The notes: generated by a model from the sequence alone, not told the origin. Positions 32,635 through 43,437 are shown, counted from the stretch's first letter. The stretch is 64,000 bases of DNA from Zymoseptoria tritici IPO323 (GCF_000219625.1 NC_018206.1:620001-684000); one strand, 5' to 3'. Numbers and translations: made by a program.

Positions 32635-32863
32635 GATCATGCTCAGCTCTTAAGGACTGCTGGGTCATCATCAGGAGCGCTCAGCTCATCATGTACCGAG
32701 AGTGCCGAGGGAGGGGACCGGAAATACTACATAACAAGTACCCCTCTTCTAGGCTCGAGGCGGAGTTGTACCTATACACCTTTCTATTGACAGCAATCGA
32801 TAGCTTTGAGCATTGAGAACGCTTGTCACACTACACAATCCAGCACATACCCAACGAGACATC

Positions 32864-34031
32864 ATGCCTGGCCAATACGCCCCCTCCTGGCTCGCCTGGG
32901 AAGAAGCCTCCGGCGGCCGAGCCACGCTCCAAGGCTCCCCAGAGGACATCAAGAACCAATACGTGCAACTCGTAACCGCTCTGGCTCCACTCTTTCCCAC
33001 ACCCTCCGAGAACGTCGATGTCGTCGAAGGCAAAGTCGACAGCATCGGCTACCGCACCTATGTTCCCAAGAACGCCTCTGGACCTCTACCCATCTGCATT
33101 TGGACTCACGGCGGAGGCTGGATGACCGGAGATCTCGACTCGGACGATCTGATTTGCCGTATGGTGGCCGAGCACACCAATTCTGCTGTAGTGAACGTCG
33201 AGTACCGCTTGACGCCCGAGAGTGTCTGGCCGGCGCAGTTGGAGGATAGCTTAAAGTTGTACAAATGGGTGAGTCTTCTCTACCCTCCAACTCACTAACA
33301 AGCTCCGTCAAGTCTTCGTTGTTAATATACACCCCTCTCAGGCCCACGCCAACGCCTCGACCTTCCACGGCGACCCCAACAAAATGTACACAGCCGGCGG
33401 CTCCGCAGGTGGTGGACTCGCCCTCCAAATCGCCAATAACATCACCCAGGACCCAAAACTCAAGTCCACGATCAAAGGCGTCGCAGCTCTCGTCCCGACC
33501 ACCGCTCACTGGGATAGTATCCCTGACAAGTACAAGTCCAAGTACAATTCCTACACGGAAAATGCAAAAGGAACTCCCATTATCGATAAGGGGAGTATGG
33601 AGATTTTCTACGAGTACGTCTTTCCCTTCCGCCACTCACTTACTTCTCGTTCGGGCATGAAGCTGATGGCAGTACCTATAGACATGTGAAAGTCGACCCC
33701 AACGACCCAGCAGTCTTCACCCTCCTCGCGACGGACAACCACAAGAATTTCCCGCCCGTGTACTTCACGTCCTGCGAATTTGATCCGTTGAGGGATGATG
33801 CGTATGTCATGGAGGAGGCGCTGAAGGAAGCGGGTGTGCCGACGAAACACGATCATTACCCGGTAAGCATTGATAGACATGAGTGACATGCTATTGTCTT
33901 CTTTGTGCTATTGCTGACGCTGGTCACAGGGCATGCCTCACTACTTCTGGATCTTCCCGCCGGTGCCGGAGAGTCAGACCTTTATTGGGAATTTGATGGC
34001 GGGGATTGAGTGGTTGAAGGGGCAGATGTAA
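32864..34031 (+). CDS. Alpha/beta hydrolase, HSL-type esterase (fold-3)
   Basis: Four exons (32864-33268, 33342-33613, 33682-33862, 33930-34031) give 319 residues with consistent phases. The oxyanion motif HGGGW is at residues 82-86, the nucleophile Ser156 in GGSAGG, the acid in EFDPLRDD (~258-265) and the histidine at His290 (MPHYFW). The set is complete, as in bacterial HSL and fungal esterases such as versiconal hemiacetal acetate hydrolase. It should hydrolyse small acyl esters in the cytosol; the substrate is unknown. The copia element ends 230 bp upstream of the start, inside what should be its promoter. Confidence 0.92.
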
Positions 34032-34293
34032 GGTGGAGGAGATTTATGATACAGTCTTACCTAAGGTCGATTGAGCGATCAAGATCGTAGCGGATTACGA
34101 GAACAATCGGGAGGAAATGCTGGGTCTGCAGACCAGTAATGCTCAACTGTGAACAGTACTCACGCCGTGATATTTGCGCCGAGCAGTGGAAATTGAGATC
34201 GTAGATATGAATCGAACATATACAACAAAGCCCAAACAGTAACATGCCGCTCCGAAGACAATCATCCCAGACCAAGGACAACTCGTTCATCGC

Positions 34294-35766
34294 CTAGAAG
34301 AAACAAATGGTCCGGATCTCCACACTCTCCCTGGCAGGAGCGTCCGGCTTACTCGTCGGATCAACGAAAGCAGAGTGACCCACAAATTGCGCTCTCTGCT
34401 TGTCTGAATCATAAGTCTTGAGTAAGATACTCTTGTCAGGCGTCATGTCCGGAAAGTACACCCAGTCATGCTTCTCGTTCCTCCGCATGACATAGTTCTC
34501 TCCCGTACGATCCTGATACCTCAAATACAACTTGAAAAAATCCTCTGGCGGCGAAGACGTAACGTCGCACATAGCAAGTGGATACTCCTCGACCTTGTTA
34601 AGCGGTTTCCAGACATTAATAAAAGCCGTCCGTCTCGCGAGAAGGTCGTCCGCTTCATCAGGAAGCAGTTGCTTCACCCGCACAGGCCCGGATTCAGCGG
34701 TATAATCGCAGTGCACGAGAGCAACAGGCGCGCGTTGGGAAGTATTCGATTGGTCGGTGATAGGTTTGGCCTGATTGGCTTTCGTACGGATAGTATGGTC
34801 GAAAACAAGCACGCGTTTCGCGCCCAACTCCTTTTTCAAAAACTCGACGACTTCGGGGTAGAATTTCTCTCGCACGGCCGAGTCGTCGTTGAAAGCATTG
34901 TTCGGAAACGATGGGTTGAAGTCCTTCACCGCGAACCCCTCCTTGTCGACGGAGAAGTCTGCAACGCGATCCCAGCCGTTGTGCACGGCGACTTCAAAGG
35001 GATCGTCACCCGGTTCGTGAATGTTTACGGCTTTGGGGTCTTCGTAAAAGTAGATTTCTGTGAGTTTGGAACCGAGGTCTTTCGTGTAGTTGAAGGATGC
35101 ACGAACCTCTTTGCCCTTGTTTGGGAGGAGAGCGCTGTCGACCGCGGGTTGGGTCTTTTGCCAGGCGGGGAGGGCTTCGACGTCGGCGATCCAGCGTTTG
35201 AGGTTGCGGTGTTGGTCGAGGGGCACCTTGGCGGCGCCGTGGAGGTGCATGGGGCTGGCGACAGCGATGTCGACGATGGTAGGGTTGGGACCGGGGATGA
35301 TCCATTTGCCTGTCTCGCCGAGGCGGGCGTCGAGGATGCTGGCGGCTTTGTTCCATTTAGGTTCCTCAGCTGAGAGGACGGATTGGTCGGGCTGGCCTCC
35401 CATGAGTTCTTTGACGACGTTTTCGACGAGGTAGGTGTAGTTGGTACCGAACCAGACAGAGGCTTCCCAGAGAAGCCAGCGATTGGCATCAGCGCGGAGC
35501 TTGAGGTCTTTGGGGTAGGCGTCGGAGCCGGCGACATCAGCGGCGTACATCAGGATGGAGTTGGACTCGGTCAGTTTGAGGTCTCCGTCGACGGCGGCTG
35601 GGACGGTGGCGTGTGGGTTGATGTTCTTGACGTAGTCTTCGCCTTTCTGTTCGCCCTTGAAGAAGCTGACGAAGTGCTCTTCGTACTTGACGTCCATCAT
35701 GTCGAGGCCCGCAAGGACCTTACGACAGTTGATCGTGCATGGATCGAGGTAGACTTGGAGGACCAT
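34294..35766 (-). CDS. Glutathione transferase fused to a CmcJ/AsaB-like oxygenase domain
   Basis: An intronless gene. ATG 35766 (MVLQVYLDP) starts directly at the GST fold and gives 490 residues; the frame is open 70 codons further upstream, without similarity to a known extension. Residues 1-205 are a GST: thioredoxin-like N-domain (CTINCRKVLAGL; ATVPAAVDGDLKLTESNSI) and helical C-domain. Residues ~215-490 match the CmcJ/AsaB/GA4-desaturase-like family: DHTIRTKANQ, VHCDYTAESGP, NVWKPL, EYPLAMCD, FPDMTPDKSILLKTYDS, FVGHSAFVDP. The His-Cys-Asp and the later His could bind iron. This family modifies secondary metabolites and xenobiotics; joining it to a GST suggests chemistry on glutathione conjugates, an inference. 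Confidence 0.85.
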   Translation of the reverse strand: MVLQVYLDPCTINCRKVLAGLDMMDVKYEEHFVSFFKGEQKGEDYVKNINPHATVPAAVDGDLKLTESNSILMYAADVAGSDAYPKDLKLRADANRWLLWEASVWFGTNYTYLVENVVKELMGGQPDQSVLSAEEPKWNKAASILDARLGETGKWIIPGPNPTIVDIAVASPMHLHGAAKVPLDQHRNLKRWIADVEALPAWQKTQPAVDSALLPNKGKEVRASFNYTKDLGSKLTEIYFYEDPKAVNIHEPGDDPFEVAVHNGWDRVADFSVDKEGFAVKDFNPSFPNNAFNDDSAVREKFYPEVVEFLKKELGAKRVLVFDHTIRTKANQAKPITDQSNTSQRAPVALVHCDYTAESGPVRVKQLLPDEADDLLARRTAFINVWKPLNKVEEYPLAMCDVTSSPPEDFFKLYLRYQDRTGENYVMRRNEKHDWVYFPDMTPDKSILLKTYDSDKQRAQFVGHSAFVDPTSKPDAPARESVEIRTICFF

Positions 35767-36103
35767 GTTAACGGTGTTCGGAGGATTTTCTGGTTTGATC
35801 GATTCTTCTGTCTGGCAGGCGGAAGTGTTCGAGTCGTGGGAGATGAGAACATTTATCTTTTCTGCCGAGCACCTTGCTGGGGATGTCGTTGTCGATCCAC
35901 CTGTTACCCCGCAAATCTCGAATAACCCCACGGCTTCATTCGACGCCATTCCATTGGATGTTGCCGAAGACAACAAGAGTATTTGAGTTTGCGGTAAAGC
36001 GGTTCAAGTGCGGAGGACAGCTCTGGAGATCGTCTCGGCCAGAATTCATATCAGACTTGGATGCTGCCGCGCGCACATTAGAGCTTGAGAACACAATGAA
36101 ATG

Positions 36104-36319
36104 CTATGGGCCGATGGGAACTGCTTGATACTTCTGCGTGAGCTCGAAAGGTACATTAGATTCCCAGGCTGCTGTCCAACTCCCTCCCTCCCAGTACGTT
36201 GCACAGCCATCATAACATTCCGTGTCGAGCGCAGCATAGAGCCGACTGCCTAAAACACAACCGCTTATCTTGTGACCGATCGTCTTTGCAGCCCTTCCAG
36301 TCATGAATATCGTTGCCAT
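36104..36319 (-). CDS. Possible small cysteine-containing ORF, 71 residues
   Basis: The frame reads MATIFMTGRAAKTIGHKISG at the start, then a segment with three Cys and several Trp (TECYDGCATYWEGGSW) and ends QAVPIGP. Amino-acid content looks protein-like, but the start lacks a signal peptide, and a missing upstream exon is possible. It lies 45 bp downstream of the eight-cysteine secreted protein gene on the same strand. Weak support only. Confidence 0.3.
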   Translation of the reverse strand: MATIFMTGRAAKTIGHKISGCVLGSRLYAALDTECYDGCATYWEGGSWTAAWESNVPFELTQKYQAVPIGP

Positions 36320-36364
36320 CTGCTCGAACGCCGTTCGTGCACACGACTTGCTTTGCCTGCCATC

Positions 36365-36741
36365 CTATTCCCCAAGCGCCTGGAATGGAGGCCGGTTTTG
36401 GCAGTAATCAGGAGGTGTACACCACGCGGTGTATGAGGTGGTCATCTGATCCGGCACGCAGCCGTCGCCAGTCGTGGGACATGGACAATCCTGGACGGAA
36501 GATGTCAGTCGAAAGAGCCTTTACCGGTGACAATACGCGGCGTACCTTCAGGCATTGGAAAGCAGTAGTGTACTGTCCAGTCTCATCGTAACACCGACCG
36601 TATGGCCAATCGTCGCCTGGCAGGTCGCATTTCTGGACAGCGCATTAGCGTGCGAAGGAGGCGAGATGAAGAGAGCCTTCATACCCAGGCCAAAGCGGAG
36701 GTTGCGAAGCCAAAGATCATGGCGAGCTGGACAAAATGCAT
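36365..36741 (-). CDS. Small secreted cysteine-rich protein (89 residues, eight Cys), effector candidate
   Basis: Three short exons (36685-36741, 36546-36632, 36365-36490) are joined in phase 0 by introns of 52 and 55 nt; the first contains GCTAATG and the second CTGAC before the acceptor. The first exon is just a signal peptide (MHFVQLAMIFGFATSALAW). The mature ~70 residues have eight cysteines: three in exon 2 (KCDLPG, GRCYDE, FQCLK) and five in exon 3 (DCPCPTTGDGCVPD, AWCTPPDYCQ). Size, signal peptide and even cysteine number are typical of apoplastic fungal effectors with four disulphides. No known family recognised. Confidence 0.7.
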
Positions 36742-37490
36742 GTTGACTGTGTTGAAGTGTTGACCGGTTGCTCCGAGCTTGGCTGTCGGGTGGTGTGATC
36801 GGAGAGCAGGTTGAGGAAAAGAGTGTTGATGAAGGCGAGTTGTCGGGTGTGTCTTTATACAGGCTGCTGCTCCAACCGATCATCGATTTCCTCGTCATTC
36901 GAGCGATGACCTGTGTCCAGAACTTTCTCGGCCTTCGTCATGATCTTACCCAATCCCTGTGCCGGGAACGCGAAGGAGGGCTATGCTCATTGGGCAGGGA
37001 AACGATCTCCGACCCGGCGCCATGTCGTTGGAGCTCGAAAGCATGGCAGCAGACCTTGCGACGACCACCGCGCCGACCGAAAGCACCACAGCAGATGCAT
37101 ATTCAAATGTCTCACTCGGAGAAGTGAACGCCAGTCGCCTGTGGACGGAAGACGTGGATGATACGCGATCGCCGGAAGGACGTCAGGGTAAACCCCTGTC
37201 AAGGAGGCTGACGCCGCCGAGCCTCCGGGTGCTTTCAGGGACCCTTCCAACCACAGCGAGACTCGGACGTTACTGGGAGTTGTCGACCTAAATAGGATGC
37301 TGAAGATCAGTTACGAATCCGACCGCTACCCGTACCGTAGCGATCCGAGCGGGACCTGCTGATTTGGCGTTCCTGAATTAGATCGACTCGAGCAGAGGTC
37401 GCAGCCATGGATCGGAATTGTAGAGCTTGTCGCCTGAGAGACATTGCAAGAAGAAATTCATCCAGTGCTTTTCAATTGAATCAAGATTCC
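36742..37490. other. Intergenic region, 749 bp
   Basis: Upstream of the secreted protein gene and downstream of the cytochrome b5 reductase gene. Only short unsupported frames; no repeat. Confidence 0.4.
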
Positions 37491-38485
37491 TCAGAACTTG
37501 TGGAGCTCCTTTCCAATTACACCCAATTCTGCCAAAGCACCGTCCTTCCCGGTAAGAGCGCTCTCCATCGTTGGCGGCCCGCACAGCCAAACTTTTATTC
37601 CCTTCGCGTCTCCCCAGGAGCTATTCTCACACATAGCGAATGCTTCTTGGAGCATTGACTTGTTGATGTAGCCCTTCTTGTACTTCTCGTTTTCCAGAGC
37701 ACAATCCGCTCCGGATACGGCATAAGTTACCTGCAGCCGATCCGGGTGTGTCCTTCCCAAAGCTTCCAGCTCGCTCTTTAGCACGATGTCCCGAGTACCG
37801 TTTATACCCCAGAGAAGTTGTATGCGAGTGTTGTCGTTCGCATCTTGCAGTATTCCTCGTGCGAGACTGTAGATCGGTGTGATACCCGCGCCGCCCGCCA
37901 CGAGAATCAGATCGCGTGATTGTGGCCGAGAAGAAGGCGTATATGAGTAACCAGGAATCGGTCCACGGACGGTGAGTTGGTCGCCGGGTTGAAGGGAGTG
38001 GATATGCGAGGAAGCTTTGCCGTTCGGGTATTGCTTGACGAGAAGCTGGAGGGTTCCGGGCTCGTTGGGATCTGAGATCGGCGTGTAGGGTCGGAAGACG
38101 GGGAACCAGCCACCTGCTGGAGTGTGTTGGGTGAGGATCGCAGCTATCTCGGTTTGTCAGTCTTTCCTCGACTTCGACGATCATCTCGGATGGTCTCAGA
38201 TGGCGTACATCCCGCTGGCACGCCGCTGACTTGCGACTTTTCTCCTGGAAGAGCAAAGGTGACTCTCTTCGTGTCGTGGTTGACTTGTTCGCTATGTGTG
38301 ACGGTCAGTCGCTTGCTGAAGAGCATCCCGCTGGGGAATGTGAAAGCCTTGGTTGGCGGGTTGCTAGCTGAATCGAGCTGGATCGGCTTTCTGCTGTTCG
38401 CATACGTGCTGCCTGCGATTGCAAAGACAGCCAGACTGCTGAGCACGGGCAGAGTGCGGGAGTATTGTGGGACTTTTGAGGCCAT
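37491..38485 (-). CDS. MCR1: NADH-cytochrome b5 reductase, mitochondrial Mcr1 type
   Basis: Two exons (38209-38485, 37491-38143), 65-nt intron in phase 1, 309 residues. An N-terminal hydrophobic segment (LPVLSSLAVFAIAGSTYA) anchors it to the mitochondrial outer membrane or intermembrane space, as in Mcr1. The FAD motif RPYTPIS and the NADH-binding motif GGAGITPIYSL are intact, as is the C-terminal LCGPPTMESAL. It passes electrons from NADH to cytochrome b5 and related acceptors. ATG 38485 (MASKVPQ) is chosen over an upstream in-frame ATG because it starts the anchor. Confidence 0.93.
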
Positions 38486-39625
38486 GTTGCTAGATTGTGA
38501 GGAGACTGGAAGAGGTGCAGGATATGTGTTAGACAGCAAGAAAAGTTATGGAGTACTTGTGCGTGGATGGAGTTGATCTGGCCAGGAATGGGCGTGGAGA
38601 TATATATCACTTCTCCGGTTGAAGCTGAAGTCCGCGATCCTTCGCGCGTCTCATCTTGAGGTCGGACTTTCGTGTCCGGAAAGTGCGGCCACCCGATGCC
38701 ATGGTGGAACGTCGCATTGTCGGTCTTTGATCACGGCACGGCGAGTTTCTTAGATAGTTGTGCTGGTACGCCTGCCTGCTGCAGTCATGCCGATAGTCAT
38801 GTTGTCATGGTTGATGGACGGAAGAGGAGAGAGAGAGAGGAATTTTGGGCGTGAGAAGAAGTTGAGCGGAGTTGGCTCCGGACGAGGCCGAGACGAAAAT
38901 AGCAACCACCTAAACTCATGTTTCCAACGCCTGCTGCTCCTGAACTCCTTGAGCATCACCTCACTCCCTTTGCTGCTGGAATGATGCCACTGAGTAGAGG
39001 AAATGCAATCCTTCCTGCAGGCCGCGCCATTGCACAAGACTCGAAGAAAGAAACACGGGAAGGGAAAGATTGGAGGAAAGACGGATACAAATACCTCACG
39101 GACAACATATAGACCTTCGTGGCTATACTCCGAAAACAGTGAAGCAAGGGATGGAACAGGTAAGAACAGTGGACAGCTCCCTGCTTGATGACGAGTTGCC
39201 GTACCTCCGTGCTTCCGCTTAAACTGCACCATCCAAGCTAAATGAGCGACACATGTACGGTGAAAGTTGCGCAGAAAATTGGGGAGATGTGCATTAGGAT
39301 CGTTGCTATTACGATCTTGTCGGCAATGTGTCTCTACGCTGTCGGGTGAAATGCACCGCCCGAGGTGGGCCTAATTGGTTTGGTTGGAGTGTTGCAGTTT
39401 GAGCGGAAGGATGGAGGTAGGAATAGTGGAGATGGTGCCATCGTAACCCCGAGGCTGGCGATGTTCCAGAAACGAGTTTCAGACTCGACAGGGAGAGGAA
39501 GTGAAGATGCAATGGGAAAGAAATAATGTTGAAGCGAAGGAACAGAGGAGACTATACTCACATTCTCAAAGTTGACAGCTCCAACACAACTTACTTCGGC
39601 CTTACACGACCGAGGACTATACTGT
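38486..39625. other. Intergenic region, 1,140 bp, with a weak plus-strand ORF
   Basis: At 38918-39112 a plus-strand frame reads like protein (PAAPELLEHHLTPFAAGMM and a charged end before TAG) and follows an acceptor-like AAAATAG, but no first exon with matching phase was found. Otherwise no gene seen. Confidence 0.35.
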
Positions 39626-41284
39626 TCAGCGTGCAGGCCTATCACCCTCCCTCTGAACATGCTTCACCACAATGGTGTCGTCGTCCGAACTTGATGCCGC
39701 ATCGTCGACAACCCTCTGTGCGGCTTCATCCTCCCCATGAACATCAACCTCTTCATCGACATCAAGCTCGTTGCCGTCCTCTGCTTCCAATTCGCTGTTT
39801 CTCTCGGCCTTGCCCTGTGTCGCGGCCTCGACCGTCCTTTCAGATCCGATCTTTTCTTCGGCTTCAGCCGCTGCTGTCGCCTTTGAAACTCTCTCAGCCT
39901 CAAGCTGTACGACAGCCTCAGTGATCATATCGTCAAGAGTAGCTCCCTCCGCCTGATCGTCCAATTCCTGGGGAACAGCGACGTCCGAGTCTGGCGCCAA
40001 ATCTGCAACCTTGCTGATCCCATCGGCCATCGACTTTTCGTCGGTGGCTGGTCGCTCGATATTCTCTTTTACGCCCTCGTGCTCCGCTGTGATCATGCCG
40101 GTCTTTTCAGCGCCCATGTCGTGGTCCACATCCTCCACGATCTTTTCCGTACGCTCTTTCAGCTCGCTGTTTCTTCTTGCACCGGACTCATTGTCCAACG
40201 CAGAGAGCTCATCTTGCCTTGGAGCCTGCATGTCATGCTCTGCGCCCGGCGTGTCAATCTTCTTTCCCGACTCGACATGATCTGCTTCCCGTCCGCTGAC
40301 TTGCCCAGCCTCGTGGCCTTCCCCGGGTCCACCGAGCTTGCCCACATCCGCTTCTGGGCTTTGACGGTCATTCCATTCCTCCGGATGCTCCTCGACGAAG
40401 GTGAATTGTGTCTTCTGCTTTGCCAACGCTGATTCCTCCCCGGCTTCAAGCGCGACCGTCCTCATCTCTTCATCTCCTCCTTCGCCTGTCATTTCGTCCT
40501 GCACTCCCTCTCCACCTGCCGCGAGCCCACGGTCCGCATCTCTTATCATCTCCGGTCTTTGTCGAGATCTCAACTCCGCCTGGTGGGACGCCGTTTCGAG
40601 CAAATACTTCTGCCACTGGAGTCTCCTCTCATCCTCTGCTGCAGCCCTCACCATGTCTGCGATTGTTCCCCCCACTACTCCTCGAGCCCCGGGAGCCGCA
40701 CTGCTTTCTACCTCCGGGAGCGCCCGCTCCTTTACCTCCGCCCGCTCCTCTCTTTGCTTCCTCTCCTTCTTCCTTCTGACCCTTTCTCTCTCCTCCTGAA
40801 CCCACTGCCCCGCCGACATCATTCCCGCACGCATACCTTCATCAGGATCAAACAGTCCAGTCTCATCGTTCGTAGAGCCCATGAATCCGTTCCGACAAGG
40901 CGGACACATCCAGGCGAGGTGCTGAGTCGGCAACCCGGGGAGGTTGACGCAGCGTAGGTGGAAGATGTTTATCTTACAAAGGCGATTGTTGCAGCGGATG
41001 ATCTTGTTCTCGTCGAGATATTGCGGTAGTGGCTTCTTGCAGATGCAAAAGGTATCGAGCTCTAGTTCTTCGCCGCCGGTACTGTTGTCGTAGCCTACAT
41101 CGCGAAGATGTTTGGCAGTGGTCGGACTGGTGGGCGGAGGGCCTGTCGGACGAGGTTCGAGATTTGGTTGTCGCCCATGCGGGATTGGACCGGTAGATGC
41201 TGTGCTTGCGCCACGTCTCCAGTCTGCGAGTTGTTCGTCGGTGATCTTGGAATGGGCCGGAGGGGCGTTTTTGGGATTGGGCAT
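39626..41284 (-). CDS. PHD-finger protein with long acidic disordered tail
   Basis: An intronless gene of 552 residues. A PHD-type zinc finger lies at about residues 78-132: CICKKP, then CNNRLCKINIFHLRC, then WMCPPC, giving the Cys4-His-Cys3 set. The aromatic cage residue positions are not all clear. The remaining ~420 residues are rich in Glu, Ala, Lys and Arg, mostly disordered or coiled. PHD fingers of this type often read histone H3K4 methylation; here the nuclear role is inferred from the domain alone. Confidence 0.8.
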   Translation of the reverse strand: MPNPKNAPPAHSKITDEQLADWRRGASTASTGPIPHGRQPNLEPRPTGPPPTSPTTAKHLRDVGYDNSTGGEELELDTFCICKKPLPQYLDENKIIRCNNRLCKINIFHLRCVNLPGLPTQHLAWMCPPCRNGFMGSTNDETGLFDPDEGMRAGMMSAGQWVQEERERVRRKKERKQREERAEVKERALPEVESSAAPGARGVVGGTIADMVRAAAEDERRLQWQKYLLETASHQAELRSRQRPEMIRDADRGLAAGGEGVQDEMTGEGGDEEMRTVALEAGEESALAKQKTQFTFVEEHPEEWNDRQSPEADVGKLGGPGEGHEAGQVSGREADHVESGKKIDTPGAEHDMQAPRQDELSALDNESGARRNSELKERTEKIVEDVDHDMGAEKTGMITAEHEGVKENIERPATDEKSMADGISKVADLAPDSDVAVPQELDDQAEGATLDDMITEAVVQLEAERVSKATAAAEAEEKIGSERTVEAATQGKAERNSELEAEDGNELDVDEEVDVHGEDEAAQRVVDDAASSSDDDTIVVKHVQREGDRPAR

Positions 41285-41520
41285 GGTGTCTGCAGGGCTG
41301 GCAAGAGATGAGGTGAGTTCAGAGGTGAGAAGAGGTGGTTGAGAATGTGCATTTTCTCGATAAAATTGATTGCTTCCAGTCAGCTATCAAAGGTGGTGGA
41401 TGAAAACTAGAAAGATGTTTGTTCAAAAGTGATTGTGAAGAGGATGTAGAAGAACGCTATAGAAGCGTAGCATTCACGATATGGCATGTGAAAGCTGCAG
41501 AACTTGCATGTGACAACCAC

Positions 41521-42382
41521 TCAGTCAAGCTGAGCCTCGTCCAGGTTGTTTTCGAACGTTGCGTCCTTGAAAGGGACAGTCGCGGAACCTACATGCATGT
41601 CAGTCAATCACTCACTTAGCAATCACCCAAAGGACCCACCAAAGTCGGTATTCTCCAACGCCTGCCTCGCCGCATCCGTCAACTCCTCCCAGGCAATCAG
41701 CGGCTGCTCCTGGCCCTTGACCGATGTGAAGCCCGACTGATGATTCAGTGGGAAGACGCTGAAGTACCGAATCAGAGGATGAGTGCCACCGCTGGTATGA
41801 AGTAATGGAGGTTTCTGAGTATCGTAGTTTCCGTGAGCACTCGCTGCTACGCCCAAGAGCGTCGCGGATGCTGTGGCGTCGGACAGCCAGACTACGATTC
41901 CTTCCCAGTCGTGGCGGTGGCCGAGCCCATCGGCTGGCGAGTCTTTGGGCATGTACCAGGAGTAGATGATGGCGAAACGGTCTTTGTAATGGGATGAGCG
42001 GGCGTAGACTTGGCCGGTGCTCTCGGAGCAGCCGCTGTTTGATCCGCCAGTGGGCTGAAGGCCGCCGCTAAATGTACTCGTTAGCCCTGGGTGTGTAGAG
42101 TATTGTGATATGGGAGTGTGGTCACCCGGTATTGCCTTGCGCATCAACGACTGGGAATGGAACACATCCATTCACGACATACAAGAATGGCTTGTATTTC
42201 AGATACAACTCGCCAATGGTGCTCTTGGGCACGGTTTCTTGAAAGCCGATCACAGCATCATGGTCGATGACAGCGCGTTTCTGATGGATGCTAGAGGCTA
42301 GCACGTCGGAGACGGCAACCAACAGCAATAGCGCGAGCCTCATCTTGGACACGAAGGATGATGAGAAGATTCTCATTCGCAT
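41521..42382 (-). CDS. NPP1/NLP family necrosis-inducing-like protein, type I
   Basis: Three exons (42126-42382, 41640-42067, 41521-41588) give 250 residues; introns of 58 and 51 nt, the first with GGCTAACG. A signal peptide (RLALLLLVAVSDVLA) leads to an NPP1 domain. The heptapeptide GHRHDWE is intact at 135-141 and the two cysteines typical of type I are at 73 and 99. Type I NLPs are secreted to the plant apoplast and bind sphingolipid heads in plant membranes; many are cytolytic in dicots and others are not. Activity of this copy cannot be told from sequence. No break or missing residue seen. Confidence 0.9.
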
Positions 42383-43437
42383 GGCGCGGTCAACAGCTTT
42401 ATCCGCAAATACGAGACACGTGTCGTAGAGAAGCCATCCGCCTAACTTGGCAAGTAGCGCAGGTCAGGCGATATAGTTTCACCTTGGTCCCTGAAGATTG
42501 TCGGGCACGCGCTCCAGTGATTGGCTATGACGGCTAGTTGATGTCGGGGAAAAGAAGTCTATAAAGACTCAGCCATTACCTCCATGGTCCCGCTCAAACT
42601 GCACCGCATGTGTCGAACCCTGGTGGCCTGGACCAGAGTGCTGTCGTTCTCCGACACACACCATTCAATCTAAGCCTTGGGAGTCCGATTCACGTGGTGC
42701 GCTGTGAACGGAGTCATGGAGGTACCCCGGTCAGATGCCAAACCCATGCGCGGATCTGGAAGGTACCAGGTACTTCAAGCTGGGTTGGACAGACAGCCTT
42801 GGTCGCTTGTGGTTAAGACAACATGGGTGGCCTGGTCAGAGAAGCTCTCCCTCGTATAGAACTGTGAAGTTACGAACCTCATTCCTGGAGTCCGGAGTTT
42901 GTTCTACGATAGCTCTGTGATGATTATCAGCTGCCTTTTCAGACCTCAGTCGTCCCGTCCTGCAGGTACTTGTATAAGAATAGCGCAGCCGAGGTAGACA
43001 TATGAGGAAAATCACGTTTCATGTCTGCATACTCGCCAAAACTGCATCAGCATTTTCATGTTCGAGAAGGTTCATGTGTCCGAGGCAGAGTCCAACACAC
43101 TGTGAGCCGTTGGCTTTCGTGTGCAACCCCCAAGACAATTGGCCTGGTTGCAGTGATCACTTTGTATTTTGGTTAGACGAACTCAGAGCAGCACTCCCTG
43201 TAGCTCGCTGAGACAGAAAGCCCTCAAGATCATGTTGAGCAATAGTCTGTGCTCCCAGTCAGCTTCGGTGTCGGTCATGAGGTGTATTTGTATGTCTTCG
43301 AATGATGCATTTGGGAGTACTATATGTACACATCCACCTTCAACTCCAAGCCAACTCCTTTGTTGTCCGCTCGCACACGGCTCTCGTCTCTTCATTCGTA
43401 CTCAAGGAAAATCGGTTCGATTTGGCGTTTGCGTAAT
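42383..43437. other. Intergenic region, 1,055 bp
   Basis: Upstream of the NLP gene and downstream of COX13. A 69-codon plus-strand frame at 43002-43211 has six Cys but a weak N-terminus and no other support. No repeats seen. Confidence 0.4.

Larger units (their letters stand above)
26275..32639 (+). mobile_element. Complete Ty1/copia LTR retrotransposon, heavily RIP-mutated
   Basis: The element spans 26280-32634 (6,355 bp) and is flanked by the 5-bp duplication GATCA (26275-26279 and 32635-32639). LTRs of 171 bp begin TGTTG and end CAACA. The pol order protease, integrase, reverse transcriptase, RNase H is Ty1/copia. Base composition falls sharply inside: CpA and TpG are largely replaced by TpA, the mark of fungal RIP. 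Host sequence on both sides looks unmutated. Its right end is 230 bp upstream of the esterase start codon at 32864. Confidence 0.95.

Noticed and set aside
38918..39112. 64-codon plus-strand ORF with protein-like composition
   Set aside because: An acceptor-like site precedes it but no upstream exon keeps the frame; kept only as a note in the intergenic entry.
43002..43211. 69-codon plus-strand ORF with six cysteines
   Set aside because: The N-terminus is not a convincing signal peptide, and there is no splice, conservation or context support.
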